Source: Clostridia bacterium
Lineage (GTDB): Bacteria; Bacillota; Clostridia; Christensenellales; CAG-138
DNA length: 64,000 bases
Direction: 5' to 3'
NCBI GenBank assembly: GCA_017509785.1
Contig: JAFWOT010000012.1
Location: forward strand, 505,476-569,475
The notes under the pieces were generated by a model. That model ran no database searches. It was not told where the DNA came from and saw only the letters and a program-made list of their open reading frames with translations. Shown here piece by piece: positions 1 through 8,666 of the stretch (position 1 is its first letter; the number at the start of each line of letters is the position of its first letter). Position numbers and translations under genes: made by a program.

Positions 1-3000
1 CTGACCAGCGGCAAAGAGGGTTACTGTTGCGCTGCCGTCGGGCAGATCGATAGCGGGAGAAATAGCCCAGTTATCGGGATTAATCGCAACGCCGCCGCCA
101 AAGCCGTCATTGACGTAGGACTCGGAGTAGATGATACCCTCGCCCTCATAGGGGGTCATGCCGGTGGAGCCATCAGGACCAAGGTTCCAGATCCAGTTAT
201 GGCCGTCACCGTCCTGATCGACAAAGGTCCATTCATCGACCTCAGCCTGATCCTCGAAGTAGAAGCCTTCAACAAAGCCGCCGACCTCGGGGATGACGTT
301 GACGATGGCGAACGCCTGATAGCCGCCCTCCTCGGTGGTTACGCAAACCATCGCGGTGCCCTCGGCAAGACCGACGACGAGACCGTTCTGGTCGACCATG
401 ATGATGGACTCATCATCGACGGACCACTCAACGTTCTTGTTATCGGCGTTGAAGGGCTGTACGGAAGCGGTGAACTGAGCGGTGTCACCAACGTGGATGG
501 TGACCTCCGTCGGGTTGATGGTGACGCCCGTTACGGGGTGCTCGTCACCGGAGCCGGGCTCGGAGCCGGGGATCAGGAACATGCCGACGATCTCCATGCC
601 CGCGGTGCCGATGGTGCCGCAGAAGTCGGCAGCGCCGGTGTTCTTGTCAAGGCGATAGAGGCCGTTGGTGGTCGAATCGAGGATCTGCGCCCAGTAGATA
701 TCGCCGGTGTCGAAATCATAGGCGAGATCCTGTACGTAGGAGCAGGATACGCCGGTGTTGCCTACGAGCGTGGCAGCGCCGGTATCGAGGTTGATGGCGT
801 AAAGATCGCCGGTGTTGGCAATACCGTAGCCGGTGCCGTTCTCATCAATGCAGAAGCCGTAGTAGTGCTGGCTGTTGGTGGTGACGGTGGTAACAGCGCC
901 GCTGGCGGGATCGACATTGATGAAGTAGGAGTAACCATTGTCATCAGCGGCAATGCCGAAGATGGTTCCCCTGGTGTAATCGTAGGACAGAGAGGTCACG
1001 GTGCCGCCGGTGAAGGAAGCGCCGTAGGTGACGTTGCCCAGATTATCAAAGGGAGCGGTGAAGTACACGCCCTCGGTGGTGAAGCCGAACACGGTGCCGT
1101 AGGCATAAGCTGCGCCAAACGCTTCGGGAGCGCCGGTGATGCCGGTGACGGTGCCGGGATCGACGTCGGTGAAGGTTACCCAATTGTTATCGTAAACACC
1201 GCCCATATCATAGGTGCAGATACCGTAGATCTGAGCCATGGTGAGACCGGTGTCAATGACGGTGATCTCAGTCACAGCATAGACGGAGGGATCGGATACG
1301 AGCGCAACGGTAACGAAGGTCTCGCCCTCGGCAACGCCGCGGACAACGCCGTTCTCGTTAACGGTCGCGATGGAAGGATCGTCAACGGTGAAGTAGACTT
1401 CCTTATCGAAGGCTTCCTCGGGGAGGACGGTCCACTCGATAACGCCGGTGCGGTTCACGGGAACCTCAAGAGACTCGGTGGCGACGATCTCCTCAGCGAG
1501 AACGGGCTCGCCGACGTAGACGTTATCTACCGCGAAGTAGTCGCCGGTGGGGTTAACGGAGCTGTCCTTGGTGTAGGACCAGACGAGGGTGTGCTCGCCG
1601 GCAGTGAGCTGATAAGCGAAAGCTTCCCAGTCATTGTCGTAAGCGCCGTAGGTCATGACTACCTGGCCGTCAACTGCGAAGTCGCAGTGATCCCAGAAGG
1701 TGCTGGAGCCTTCGCCCCAAGCCTTGAACTCAAACTGGACGATGTCGCCTTCCTCGGCGATGACAGTCGTGGTAAGAGTGGAGGTGCTGGAGGCAACGCC
1801 CGCGTTGCCGGAGATGGCGTAGAAGTGGCTGCCCTCGGTGGCGGTGGTCCAGGGATACTGAGCGAAGGTCTCGAAGTGGAGAGTGCCGCCGGGTACGTTC
1901 AGGGCCTCGTCGAGGTCGCCGGTTACGGGAGGCTCGGTCTCGGTGGGTTCGGGAGTCTCAATGGGCTCGCCGCCCTCGCCAAGGAACTCGACCTGGTCGA
2001 TCCAGATCTCGTAGCAATCGTAGCAGTTATCGTAGAACGCAAGGTAGATGGTCTCGCCGGCATAGTCGGAGAGATCGATCTCGTAATGGGTCCACTCATC
2101 ATCATACCCGGTGGTCGGGGAGATGTTGGCCTGCAGGAGGATCATATCAGCGGTGTTGGGGGTAAGGCCAACGTATACGCTGAAGGGCTCGGGGTAGGTG
2201 GCGTTCGCGTTGCTCGCATAGAAGCTAACGGAAGCCTCGCCCTCGGGCAGGGTAACGGCGGGAGAGATCGCCCAGTTGTCAGCCTGGTAAGCGCCGACGT
2301 AGTCCACGAAGGAGTAGGACATGATGAAGTGGCCGCCCTCGTGAGCGAACTCGGTGTAATCATAACCGCCGGGGTTGTTGTCGGACCAGACCCAGTTGGT
2401 CTCATCGGTGCCGATGAAGGTCCACTCGTCGACCTGCTCCTGAGTCTCGAAGTAATAACCCGCAATGAGGCCGGTGGAGGGCTCAGAGGGTTCGGGAGTT
2501 ACAACGGGCTCGGTCTCGGTGGGTTCGGGAGTTACAACGGGCTCGCCGCCCTCGCCCCAGAACTCGACCTGGTCGAGATTAAGACGGAACATATCGGTGC
2601 AGTTGAAGTGACGCACTGCAATGTAGACGGTCTCGCCGGCAAATTCGGAGAGATCGGCCTCATACTGAGCGTACGCGCCGGTAGAAACCGACTCTTCAAT
2701 GACGGGAACCATAGAAGCGGTGTCGGCGGAAGTGCCGGCATAAACAGCGTAATGCTCATCCGCCCAGCTGGGATCCTGCGCGCCGATGTACATGGTGACA
2801 CTGGCGGTGCCTTCGGGAAGCTCAACAGCAGGGCTGATAAGCCAGTTGTCCGGAGTCAGAGCAGCGCCCTGATAGGAGGCAGAGGTCATGTTGCCGATGC
2901 CTTCATATGCCATATTGCCGGTCGTCTGGTTGATGCCATAGCCAAGCCAGTACCAGCCGTTGCCGTCGCCGTCGGCGTCAACGTTGGTCCACATATTGGC

Positions 3001-4608
3001 CTCTTCCTCGGTCTCGAAGTAGTAGCCGACAATGAGACCATCGGTGGGCTCTTCGGTGGGAGGTACTTCGGTGGGAGGTACTTCGGTGGGGGGAACTTCG
3101 CCGGTGGTAAGAGCTACCTCGTCAACAGCGAAATAGTCGCCGGTGGGGTTGACGGAAGAATCCTTCGTGTAGGACCAGGTGAGCTCATGCTCGCCGCCCG
3201 CGGTGAAGGTGTAGGTGTAGGTCTCCCAATCGTTGTTCTGAAGGGCGCCCCAGGTCTGAACGGTGACGCCGTCTACCTTGAACTCGCACTTGTCCCAAGC
3301 GGTACTGCTGCCCTCGCCCCAAGCCATGAAGTCAAAGCTGAGGGTGTCGCCCTCGTTGGCGTTGACGGTGGTGGAAACGGTGGAGGTGGAGCTGGAAACA
3401 CCGTTATTGGTGGACCATGCAGCAAGACGGTCGCCGTCCTCAAAGACTGCCCAGGGATAAGCCTCGCTGGTCTCGAAGTGGAGCTTGCCGCCCGCGACGT
3501 TCAGAGCCTCGTCGAGCTCGCTCATGGGCTCGGAAGCCTCTTCGCCGTAAACCTCAACGGCGTCCAGCATAATGCGCCACATATCGTTGGTGCCGTAGTT
3601 GCGGAACGCGAGCTGGACAGTCTGACCGGCATAATCAGCGAGGTCGATCGTGTACTGATCGTAAGCGGAGGGAGCGTCGAACTGCTCAACGGCAACAACG
3701 GGATCGCCGTCAACAACAACGTAAGCCTCGAGCTTCTCAGGGTAGGAGGAGGAGTAGCTCCTCGTCCAGAAGGTAGCGTAGGGGTTAACAGCGGGGACCT
3801 CGAACTCGGGGGAATAAGCCCAGTTGTCGGGGGTCAGCGCGGTGCTGTCAAAGGAAGCGGACCAGATGCAGCCCTCGCCCTCATAGGCGGGATAGCTGCT
3901 GCTCGCGGTCGCCCAAGCCCAGTTGTGGCCGTCGCCGTCGGCGTCTTCGAAGATCCAGCCTTCCTCAGCGGGATCGGACTCGAAGTAGTAACCGAAGAGC
4001 GGGGTTTCGACGTTGGACTCGCCGGACGGATCGATGATCTCGAGATCGACCTTATCGTTCTGACCGCCGAGAGAGACGGAGAAAACGTAGGTATAGCCGT
4101 CTTCGAAAACGTAGTCGTCATACCTGCCGCCGATGGTGCCCTGATCGGAAGCGATCCAGACACGATCATCGGGGGTGGGGTTGGCGATGCACCAGTCATA
4201 GGTGCCGGCGGGAACCTCGACGGTACCGGTGCTGTTAAGGATGATGTTCTGCGTGTCGAGCGCGCCATCGGCGTTTTCGGGGATCTTATACTCGAACTCG
4301 CCATAGATGGTCTCATCCGCAGCGCCGGAGCTCGTCAGACCGCCCTGCTCGGGGATGATGGACCCATACGCAGTAGCGTCGGCGTCCAGAAGCATCTGAT
4401 AGCCGGTGCCGTCCTGCCAGACATCACCAGCGGTCAGAACGACCCTGGCGTTGCCCTCTGCGGGGGGATCGTAATCCACGGGAGCAACACGGCTCTTGGT
4501 AGGATTGACCGCCGCAGTCTTTGCATTGCCCGATGCGAATGCCGCCATGGGGATGAGAGCCATCACCATGAGAACTGCAACGAGAACGCTGAGAACTCTC
4601 TTAGTCAT
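1..4608 (-). CDS. Giant secreted multidomain surface protein (5' part; C-terminus outside window)
   Basis: The frame is open for 1536 codons from the ATG at 4608 to the window edge with no stop. An AGGAGG-type site precedes the start. Residues 1-26 form a signal peptide (Lys/Arg, hydrophobic core, AFA-SG). The rest is built of repeated modules. Blocks opening with G(F/Y)YFE and containing DGHNW or similar, then NWAISP, resemble cleaved-adhesin / choice-of-anchor-J domains; they begin near residues 205, 520, 705 and 1440. Two related beta-sandwich blocks (LHFET...WSYTKDSSVNPTGDYFAVD) lie near 380-500 and 900-1025. Two bacterial Ig-like (Big_2) domains lie near 1035-1115 and 1357-1440. A propeller-like stretch at about 1117-1345 has YGICTYD and similar strands. 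Pro/Thr/Glu linkers (TEVPPT three times near 500; EPTETEP later) separate modules. It is probably an adhesin or substrate-binding wall protein; no catalytic motif is visible. The true anchor lies beyond the edge. Confidence 0.85.
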   Translation of the reverse strand, partial: MTKRVLSVLVAVLMVMALIPMAAFASGNAKTAAVNPTKSRVAPVDYDPPAEGNARVVLTAGDVWQDGTGYQMLLDADATAYGSIIPEQGGLTSSGAADETIYGEFEYKIPENADGALDTQNIILNSTGTVEVPAGTYDWCIANPTPDDRVWIASDQGTIGGRYDDYVFEDGYTYVFSVSLGGQNDKVDLEIIDPSGESNVETPLFGYYFESDPAEEGWIFEDADGDGHNWAWATASSSYPAYEGEGCIWSASFDSTALTPDNWAYSPEFEVPAVNPYATFWTRSYSSSYPEKLEAYVVVDGDPVVAVEQFDAPSAYDQYTIDLADYAGQTVQLAFRNYGTNDMWRIMLDAVEVYGEEASEPMSELDEALNVAGGKLHFETSEAYPWAVFEDGDRLAAWSTNNGVSSSTSTVSTTVNANEGDTLSFDFMAWGEGSSTAWDKCEFKVDGVTVQTWGALQNNDWETYTYTFTAGGEHELTWSYTKDSSVNPTGDYFAVDEVALTTGEVPPTEVPPTEVPPTEEPTDGLIVGYYFETEEEANMWTNVDADGDGNGWYWLGYGINQTTGNMAYEGIGNMTSASYQGAALTPDNWLISPAVELPEGTASVTMYIGAQDPSWADEHYAVYAGTSADTASMVPVIEESVSTGAYAQYEADLSEFAGETVYIAVRHFNCTDMFRLNLDQVEFWGEGGEPVVTPEPTETEPVVTPEPSEPSTGLIAGYYFETQEQVDEWTFIGTDETNWVWSDNNPGGYDYTEFAHEGGHFIMSYSFVDYVGAYQADNWAISPAVTLPEGEASVSFYASNANATYPEPFSVYVGLTPNTADMILLQANISPTTGYDDEWTHYEIDLSDYAGETIYLAFYDNCYDCYEIWIDQVEFLGEGGEPIETPEPTETEPPVTGDLDEALNVPGGTLHFETFAQYPWTTATEGSHFYAISGNAGVASSTSTLTTTVIAEEGDIVQFEFKAWGEGSSTFWDHCDFAVDGQVVMTYGAYDNDWEAFAYQLTAGEHTLVWSYTKDSSVNPTGDYFAVDNVYVGEPVLAEEIVATESLEVPVNRTGVIEWTVLPEEAFDKEVYFTVDDPSIATVNENGVVRGVAEGETFVTVALVSDPSVYAVTEITVIDTGLTMAQIYGICTYDMGGVYDNNWVTFTDVDPGTVTGITGAPEAFGAAYAYGTVFGFTTEGVYFTAPFDNLGNVTYGASFTGGTVTSLSYDYTRGTIFGIAADDNGYSYFINVDPASGAVTTVTTNSQHYYGFCIDENGTGYGIANTGDLYAINLDTGAATLVGNTGVSCSYVQDLAYDFDTGDIYWAQILDSTTNGLYRLDKNTGAADFCGTIGTAGMEIVGMFLIPGSEPGSGDEHPVTGVTINPTEVTIHVGDTAQFTASVQPFNADNKNVEWSVDDESIIMVDQNGLVVGLAEGTAMVCVTTEEGGYQAFAIVNVIPEVGGFVEGFYFEDQAEVDEWTFVDQDGDGHNWIWNLGPDGSTGMTPYEGEGIIYSESYVNDGFGGGVAINPDNWAISPAIDLPDGSATVTLFAAGQ

Positions 4609-4698
4609 AGGTTTTTCCTCCTAAAAATTTTTTGAACCGAACTTACGCGGGAGCATTCCCGAAAGGGCCTGCTCGGGCGTATATTCAATTACACCAGT

Positions 4699-4727
4699 AT
4701 TGTATCATCAAAATTTAAATCTGTCCA
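4699..4727 (-). promoter_or_regulatory. Promoter of the giant surface protein gene
   Basis: On the minus strand TGGACA and TACAAT are separated by 17 bp. The predicted start is near 4692, giving a leader of about 84 nt. The leader contains a small hairpin (GAGCA, CCC, TTTC, GGG, TGCTC) at about 4647-4675 ahead of the ribosome binding site. Confidence 0.6.
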
Positions 4728-4845
4728 TAGGGTGGACGAAGAATTTGGGAAATTTTTTTTGGAATGTGAATAAGTGCGCGCCCGTGAAAGGAAAAAGGGG
4801 GCGCCTCCGCTCTGTCGGGGGCAGAATCCCTCCGTTTATGCAAAG

Positions 4846-4873
4846 AAAAAGAGCTGCGGTGCAGCTCTTTTTC
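4846..4873. terminator. Bidirectional intrinsic terminator after tRNA-Glu
   Basis: The hairpin AGAGCTGC-GGT-GCAGCTCT is flanked by A5 and T5 runs, so it works in both orientations. It lies directly downstream of the tRNA on the minus strand. Confidence 0.8.
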
Positions 4874-4875
4874 TT

Positions 4876-4951
4876 TGGTACCTGGTAGGGGAGTCGAACC
4901 CCTGTTACCGCCGTGAGAGGGCAGCGTCCTAGGCCACTAGACCAACCAGGC
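4876..4951 (-). tRNA. tRNA-Glu (anticodon CTC), CCA encoded
   Basis: A 76-nt cloverleaf reads on the minus strand. Its anticodon loop is CTCTCAC, with anticodon CTC, on a CTGCC/GGCGG stem. The T arm carries GGTTCGACTCC, and the acceptor stem pairs GCCTGGT with ACCAGGT, with a G1-U72 wobble at the tip. CCA follows the discriminator A directly. It has its own promoter (4981-5008) and terminator, so it is a single-gene unit. CTC is a secondary glutamate anticodon that would assist GAG decoding, in keeping with the GC-rich codon use here. Confidence 0.93.
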
Positions 4952-4980
4952 AATTATTGCGTCGCTCAGCGACATTGACC

Positions 4981-5008
4981 ATTATACAGGGTTTTGACGA
5001 AAAGTCAA
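4981..5008 (-). promoter_or_regulatory. Promoter of tRNA-Glu
   Basis: TTGACT and TATAAT lie on the minus strand with a 16-bp spacer, about 30 bp before the mature tRNA 5' end. The -35 lies in an inverted repeat, TTGAC-GAAAA-GTCAA. Confidence 0.7.
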
Positions 5009-5058
5009 TAGGGCAAATAAGATATATTATCGATGGAAAACAAGCCTTCTCCCCCGCC

Positions 5059-6153
5059 CTATCGGAGGCCGCGGACGAGCTTCAGGAATATCCTCGCGGC
5101 GATCGGCGCGAGCCCTTCGGGGTAGCAATAGGAGGCCGTATGGAGCGGCGGAGTGCACTCTCCGGAGCCGATACCGAAAAACAGCGAGGGCGCGTATGCG
5201 CCGTAATGACCGAAATCCTCCGACCAGCGGAACGGGACCGACGCATATTTATAAGGAAGCTTCTCCGACAGACAGACGGCTTCGGCGCGGTTGACGAGTC
5301 CCTCGTCGTTGACCGTAGCCGGGAAGGGATCGTATTCCGCGAAAGCAACCTTCGCACGAGCGTCCGACGCTCTCGCACGAGCGTCCGATTTAGCGAAGTC
5401 GACGAGCTTGGCGAATGCCCCCGGATCCTCGGAGCGGAGAGTGACCCAGAGCCTGCCTTCTGAGGCGGCGACGCCGAAGGCCTTCTCCCCCGTCCTCATG
5501 CCTACGACGGTCGCAAGCGTCATACAGCCGTATTCGCGGGTGAGCTCCGCCGCCCTGTCGGGTATGCTGAGTGCGAGCTCCGCAAGGGGCTTCGTCGGAT
5601 CGACGCCGTTTTCCGGGTAAGCGGCGTGCGCGGGCGAGCCGGTCATCGCTATCTCCAGCCCGCAGGAAGCGCATGCGAAAACGCCGTGCCTGAGTATCAG
5701 CTTGCCGAGGGGCTCGCCGGGTATGTTATGCGCTCCGATGATCGAATCGATGCGCTCCTTCCGGAACAGCTCCGCGCAGGCGGGGGCGCCCGCGCCCGTC
5801 TCCTCCGCGGGCTGGAAGAGGAGTATTACGTCCCCGCCGACCTTGTTTCCCTCAAGCAGAAGGGCGAGCGCCAGCAGCGCCGCCGTGTGCCCGTTGTGCC
5901 CGCAGAGGTGCTTTGCACCGGTTTCCGTGGGGACGGCGTCGAAATCAGCGCGGACGGCGATCGCGGTATTTGAACCCTCGCGGTGGGCGGCGTAGAGGAA
6001 CGCCCCCTCGTCGTGCACCTCGAGAGTGGTATGCTCCGCAAGAAAAGCCTTAATATATGCCTTGGTTTTTTCCTCTTCAAACGCAAGCTCCGGCATGGAG
6101 GCCAAGGCGATCCTTGCGCCTTCCGCCAGGGCGGCGGCTTTGTCATTCATCAT
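5059..6153 (-). CDS. M20D-family amidohydrolase / peptidase
   Basis: This is a 364-residue zinc hydrolase of the hippurate hydrolase / N-acyl-amino-acid amidohydrolase family. Visible motifs are ADFDAVP (residues 69-75), CGHNGH (Cys84, His86, His89), QPAEETGAG (Glu117-Glu118) and GAHN, plus a late HTASY. Many relatives have CGHDGH, so the Asn is a substitution in that motif. The family removes acyl groups from amino acids or peptides in the cytoplasm; the substrate here is unknown. I chose the ATG at 6153, because GGAG lies 7 nt upstream of it but only 1 nt before the ATG at 6159. The start overlaps the end of the lipoate ligase gene, so the two are probably cotranscribed. A short direct repeat (TCGCACGAGCGTCCGA twice, near 5350-5387) duplicates SDARA in the protein. 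Confidence 0.9.
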   Translation of the reverse strand: MMNDKAAALAEGARIALASMPELAFEEEKTKAYIKAFLAEHTTLEVHDEGAFLYAAHREGSNTAIAVRADFDAVPTETGAKHLCGHNGHTAALLALALLLEGNKVGGDVILLFQPAEETGAGAPACAELFRKERIDSIIGAHNIPGEPLGKLILRHGVFACASCGLEIAMTGSPAHAAYPENGVDPTKPLAELALSIPDRAAELTREYGCMTLATVVGMRTGEKAFGVAASEGRLWVTLRSEDPGAFAKLVDFAKSDARARASDARAKVAFAEYDPFPATVNDEGLVNRAEAVCLSEKLPYKYASVPFRWSEDFGHYGAYAPSLFFGIGSGECTPPLHTASYCYPEGLAPIAARIFLKLVRGLR

Positions 6154-7126
6154 ATCCATACTCCGTTTCGTTCAATCGGCGGGCGAGCTCGCGGGCTTCC
6201 GCTCCGCCTTTATTCAGCGCCCCGGCAAGGGCTTTCTTCCCGAATCTGCATCCCGTGACGAGCGACGCGATCTCATCCGCTATACCGACGTCGAGCGCGT
6301 CGGTAAACACGGCGGCTTCCGTGACGACGCCTCCGTGCAGCCGCAGATGGAGCTGTATCTCTCCGAACGAGAGCCTCTCCTCGAACGAGATGTCGAAGTC
6401 GGGCGTTCGTCCGAATATCCATTCCCACGAACGCTGCTTCTCGTACAATCGTCCGACAGCCTCCTTCGCCTCATCGGAAAGGGTTAGGAGCTCCGCCTCT
6501 CCGAACTCACGGATGAATTCGCGGGCGATGGCCTCTCTCGCACGGTCGACCGAGACTTCGGCGGCTTCCGAAAGGTTGACGACCCTTGCTTTTACGCTTG
6601 AGATCCCCTTCGCTTCGAGCTTCATTCGGGAGGGCTTCAGGTATTCGGACAATCGTCCGAAGTCCGTGTTGACGAGCAGGGTGCCGTGCATGGCGCGGGC
6701 ACGGCCGCTGAGGCCGTATGCGCAGCCGGAGAACTTCCTTCCTTCGAACGTGAAATCGTTCCTGCCGGAGACCTCCGCCGGAACGCCGAGGCTCCTCACG
6801 GCGCGGAGCACAACGGCGTTCAGCCTCTGCTTATCGTAGAGCAGCTCGTCTGTGATGAAGGAGAAATTGAGGTTGCCTTCGTCGTGGTAGACTGCTCCCC
6901 CGCCCGTGTGGCGGCGGACGAGGCGCACCCCGTCCCTCCTCATGCGGTCGACGTCGCACTCGCGCCAGGCGCTCTGGTTCCTGCCGATTATGACGTCGCC
7001 GGAATTTACGTAGAAGAAGAGCGTGACGCCCTCCATCCTTCCGAGGCGGTACTGTTCGAGCAGGTATTCGTCTGTGGCGAGGTTCAAATGGCCGTCCCCG
7101 CTCCGGCTCACGAAGATGCTGTTCAT
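6143..7126 (-). CDS. lplA: Lipoate-protein ligase A
   Basis: The 327-residue LplA/BPL-LPL fold ligase attaches lipoate to lipoyl domains of 2-oxoacid dehydrogenases or GcvH. Motifs are GRNQSAW (lipoyl-AMP site), RRHTGGGAVYHDEGNLNFS and GRNDFTFEGRKFSG, followed by a C-terminal domain. No lipoyl-domain protein is encoded in the window. A GTG at 7144 would give six extra residues, but it sits inside the promoter. The -35 TTGATT and -10 TATAAT (17-bp spacer) predict transcription starting at or near the ATG at 7126, so I take 7126 as the start and expect a leaderless or nearly leaderless message. Confidence 0.92.
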   Translation of the reverse strand: MNSIFVSRSGDGHLNLATDEYLLEQYRLGRMEGVTLFFYVNSGDVIIGRNQSAWRECDVDRMRRDGVRLVRRHTGGGAVYHDEGNLNFSFITDELLYDKQRLNAVVLRAVRSLGVPAEVSGRNDFTFEGRKFSGCAYGLSGRARAMHGTLLVNTDFGRLSEYLKPSRMKLEAKGISSVKARVVNLSEAAEVSVDRAREAIAREFIREFGEAELLTLSDEAKEAVGRLYEKQRSWEWIFGRTPDFDISFEERLSFGEIQLHLRLHGGVVTEAAVFTDALDVGIADEIASLVTGCRFGKKALAGALNKGGAEARELARRLNETEYGYDE

Positions 7127-7132
7127 AATGGG

Positions 7133-7161
7133 ATTATACCTCACGCAGGCGTGTTAATCAA
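7133..7161 (-). promoter_or_regulatory. Promoter of lplA, predicting a leaderless transcript
   Basis: TTGATT at 7161-7156, a 17-bp spacer, and TATAAT at 7138-7133 on the minus strand. Only six bases (CCCATT) separate the -10 box from the ATG, so the start site would coincide with the start codon. Confidence 0.7.
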
Positions 7162-7217
7162 GCCCGCGTGGAGGATATGGCTTTGATAATCGGCGAGCTT
7201 GCGTCATAGGATCGAAT

Positions 7218-8666
7218 ATGGATCATTTCGGATCACTAATGGCTTTCCTCACGCTCGGGGTCGGGAGTTTCCTGACTCTGCGCCTCGGATTCTTTCAGTT
7301 CACCCATCTGGGACGGGCGCTTCGGCTCCCGTTTAAGAGGAGGTCCACCAAGGGGGGCGTCTCCCCTTTCCGCGCGATGGCGACGGCGCTCGGCTCCTCC
7401 GTCGGGACGGCGAACATTGCCGGGGTCGCGGGTGCGATAAGCCTCGGCGGGGCGGGCGCGGTTTTCTGGATGTGGGCGGCGGGGCTCCTCGGCATGGCGA
7501 CGAAGCTGACGGAGATAGTGCTCGCCATGCTTTACCGCGACTCCTCCTCCCCTCCCGTCGGCGGGCCCGCACGGTACATGGAGAGGGGGCTCGGCCCGTT
7601 CGGGCGGAGGCTTGCCGCCGTCTATTCCGTATTCGGCATGTCGGCGGCGCTCATCGGGACTGCGCTCGTCCAATCGAACACCATCGCCGAGGCGGGCGCG
7701 GGCCTTGCCGCCGCGCTCGGAGTTCCCGTCGGGCAAAGGGCGCTTCTGATCACGATCGGGGCGTTCGCTTCCGTCCTGACCGGCGCGGTGATACTCGGCG
7801 GCGTGAAGCGCATAGGCGCCTTCTCGGAAAGAGCCGTCCCGGCGATGGCGCTCGTATACGCCGCGGCATGCGCGGCTGTGCTCCTCGTCAACCACGCCCG
7901 CGTGCCCGAGGCGATCGCTGAAATAGTGCGCGGGGCGTTCCGCCCGGATTCCGCGGCGGGCGGGGCTTTCGGGCTCGGGATGAGGGAAGCTCTCCGGGTC
8001 GGCGTCGCACGGGGGGTCTATTCGAACGAGGCGGGCGTCGGCTCCGGCGCGATGGCGCACGCATCTTCCGATGAAAAGGATCCCGTCCGGCAGGGGCTGA
8101 TGGGCGTGTTCGAGGTGTTCGCCGACACCATCGTCATCTGCACTCTGACGGCGCTCGTTATACTGACGAGCGGCGTACCCATCCCCTTCGGCAGCGCCGC
8201 CGGGGCGGAGCTTGCGCGTGCGGCGTTCGCTTCCGTTTACGGAGAAAAGACCGCTTCTCTGTTCCTCTGCGCGAGCGTGCTCCTCTTCGCTTTCACATCG
8301 CTCGTCGGGTGGTCGTTCTATGGGGAAAGATGTGCCTGCGCCCTCTTCGGGAACAGGGCGGCGCTCCCCTTCCGCGCGGCGTTCCTGCTGCTGATCCCTG
8401 CGGGGGCCGCCGCGGGGACGGCTTTCGCATGGAAGCTCGGCGAGGTTTTCAACTACCTGATGGCACTGCCGAATCTCCTTGCGCTCCTCCTCCTTTCGGG
8501 AGAAGCGCGGCGCGAGACGGCCCGCTATAAAATGTTTGAAAAATCGCCGCGCAGGCGTTATAATAGCGTAAAGGATCATAATGGAGCAGTATATGGCAAA
8601 CAAGGTCAACGGCGAGCTGAACGGCATCCGATCCGCCACTCTGGAGAGGATCCGCTCGCTCTATGA
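7218..8666 (+). CDS. Sodium:alanine/glycine symporter (AGCS family)
   Basis: A 482-residue, mostly hydrophobic protein. Family motifs include [16 protein letters not shown] near residue 60, [14 protein letters not shown] near 90, and [16 protein letters not shown] with MAHASS near 265. It imports alanine or glycine with Na+ across the cytoplasmic membrane. AGGA lies 6 nt before the ATG. The last 30 residues (after [12 protein letters not shown]) are hydrophilic and lie over the hflX promoter and first 86 nt, so the reading frame runs past the usual family end. Downstream genes have their own promoter. Confidence 0.9.
   Translation: MDHFGSLMAFLTLGVGSFLTLRLGFFQFTHLGRALRLPFKRRSTKGGVSPFRAMATALGSSVGTANIAGVAGAISLGGAGAVFWMWAAGLLGMATKLTEIVLAMLYRDSSSPPVGGPARYMERGLGPFGRRLAAVYSVFGMSAALIGTALVQSNTIAEAGAGLAAALGVPVGQRALLITIGAFASVLTGAVILGGVKRIGAFSERAVPAMALVYAAACAAVLLVNHARVPEAIAEIVRGAFRPDSAAGGAFGLGMREALRVGVARGVYSNEAGVGSGAMAHASSDEKDPVRQGLMGVFEVFADTIVICTLTALVILTSGVPIPFGSAAGAELARAAFASVYGEKTASLFLCASVLLFAFTSLVGWSFYGERCACALFGNRAALPFRAAFLLLIPAGAAAGTAFAWKLGEVFNYLMALPNLLALLLLSGEARRETARYKMFEKSPRRRYNSVKDHNGAVYGKQGQRRAERHPIRHSGEDPLAL
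8536..8564 (+). promoter_or_regulatory. Promoter of the hflX operon, inside the symporter gene
   Basis: TTGAAA, a 17-bp spacer, then TATAAT. It lies within the 3' end of the preceding coding region and would give a leader of about 10 nt carrying AAAGGA before the ATG at 8581. Confidence 0.75.

Noticed and set aside
199-4635. Long open frame of 1478 codons on the plus strand
   Set aside because: It is antisense to the surface protein, whose minus-strand frame has a signal peptide, ribosome binding site, promoter and recognisable domains. The plus-strand product is low-complexity Gly/Asp/Val without domains.
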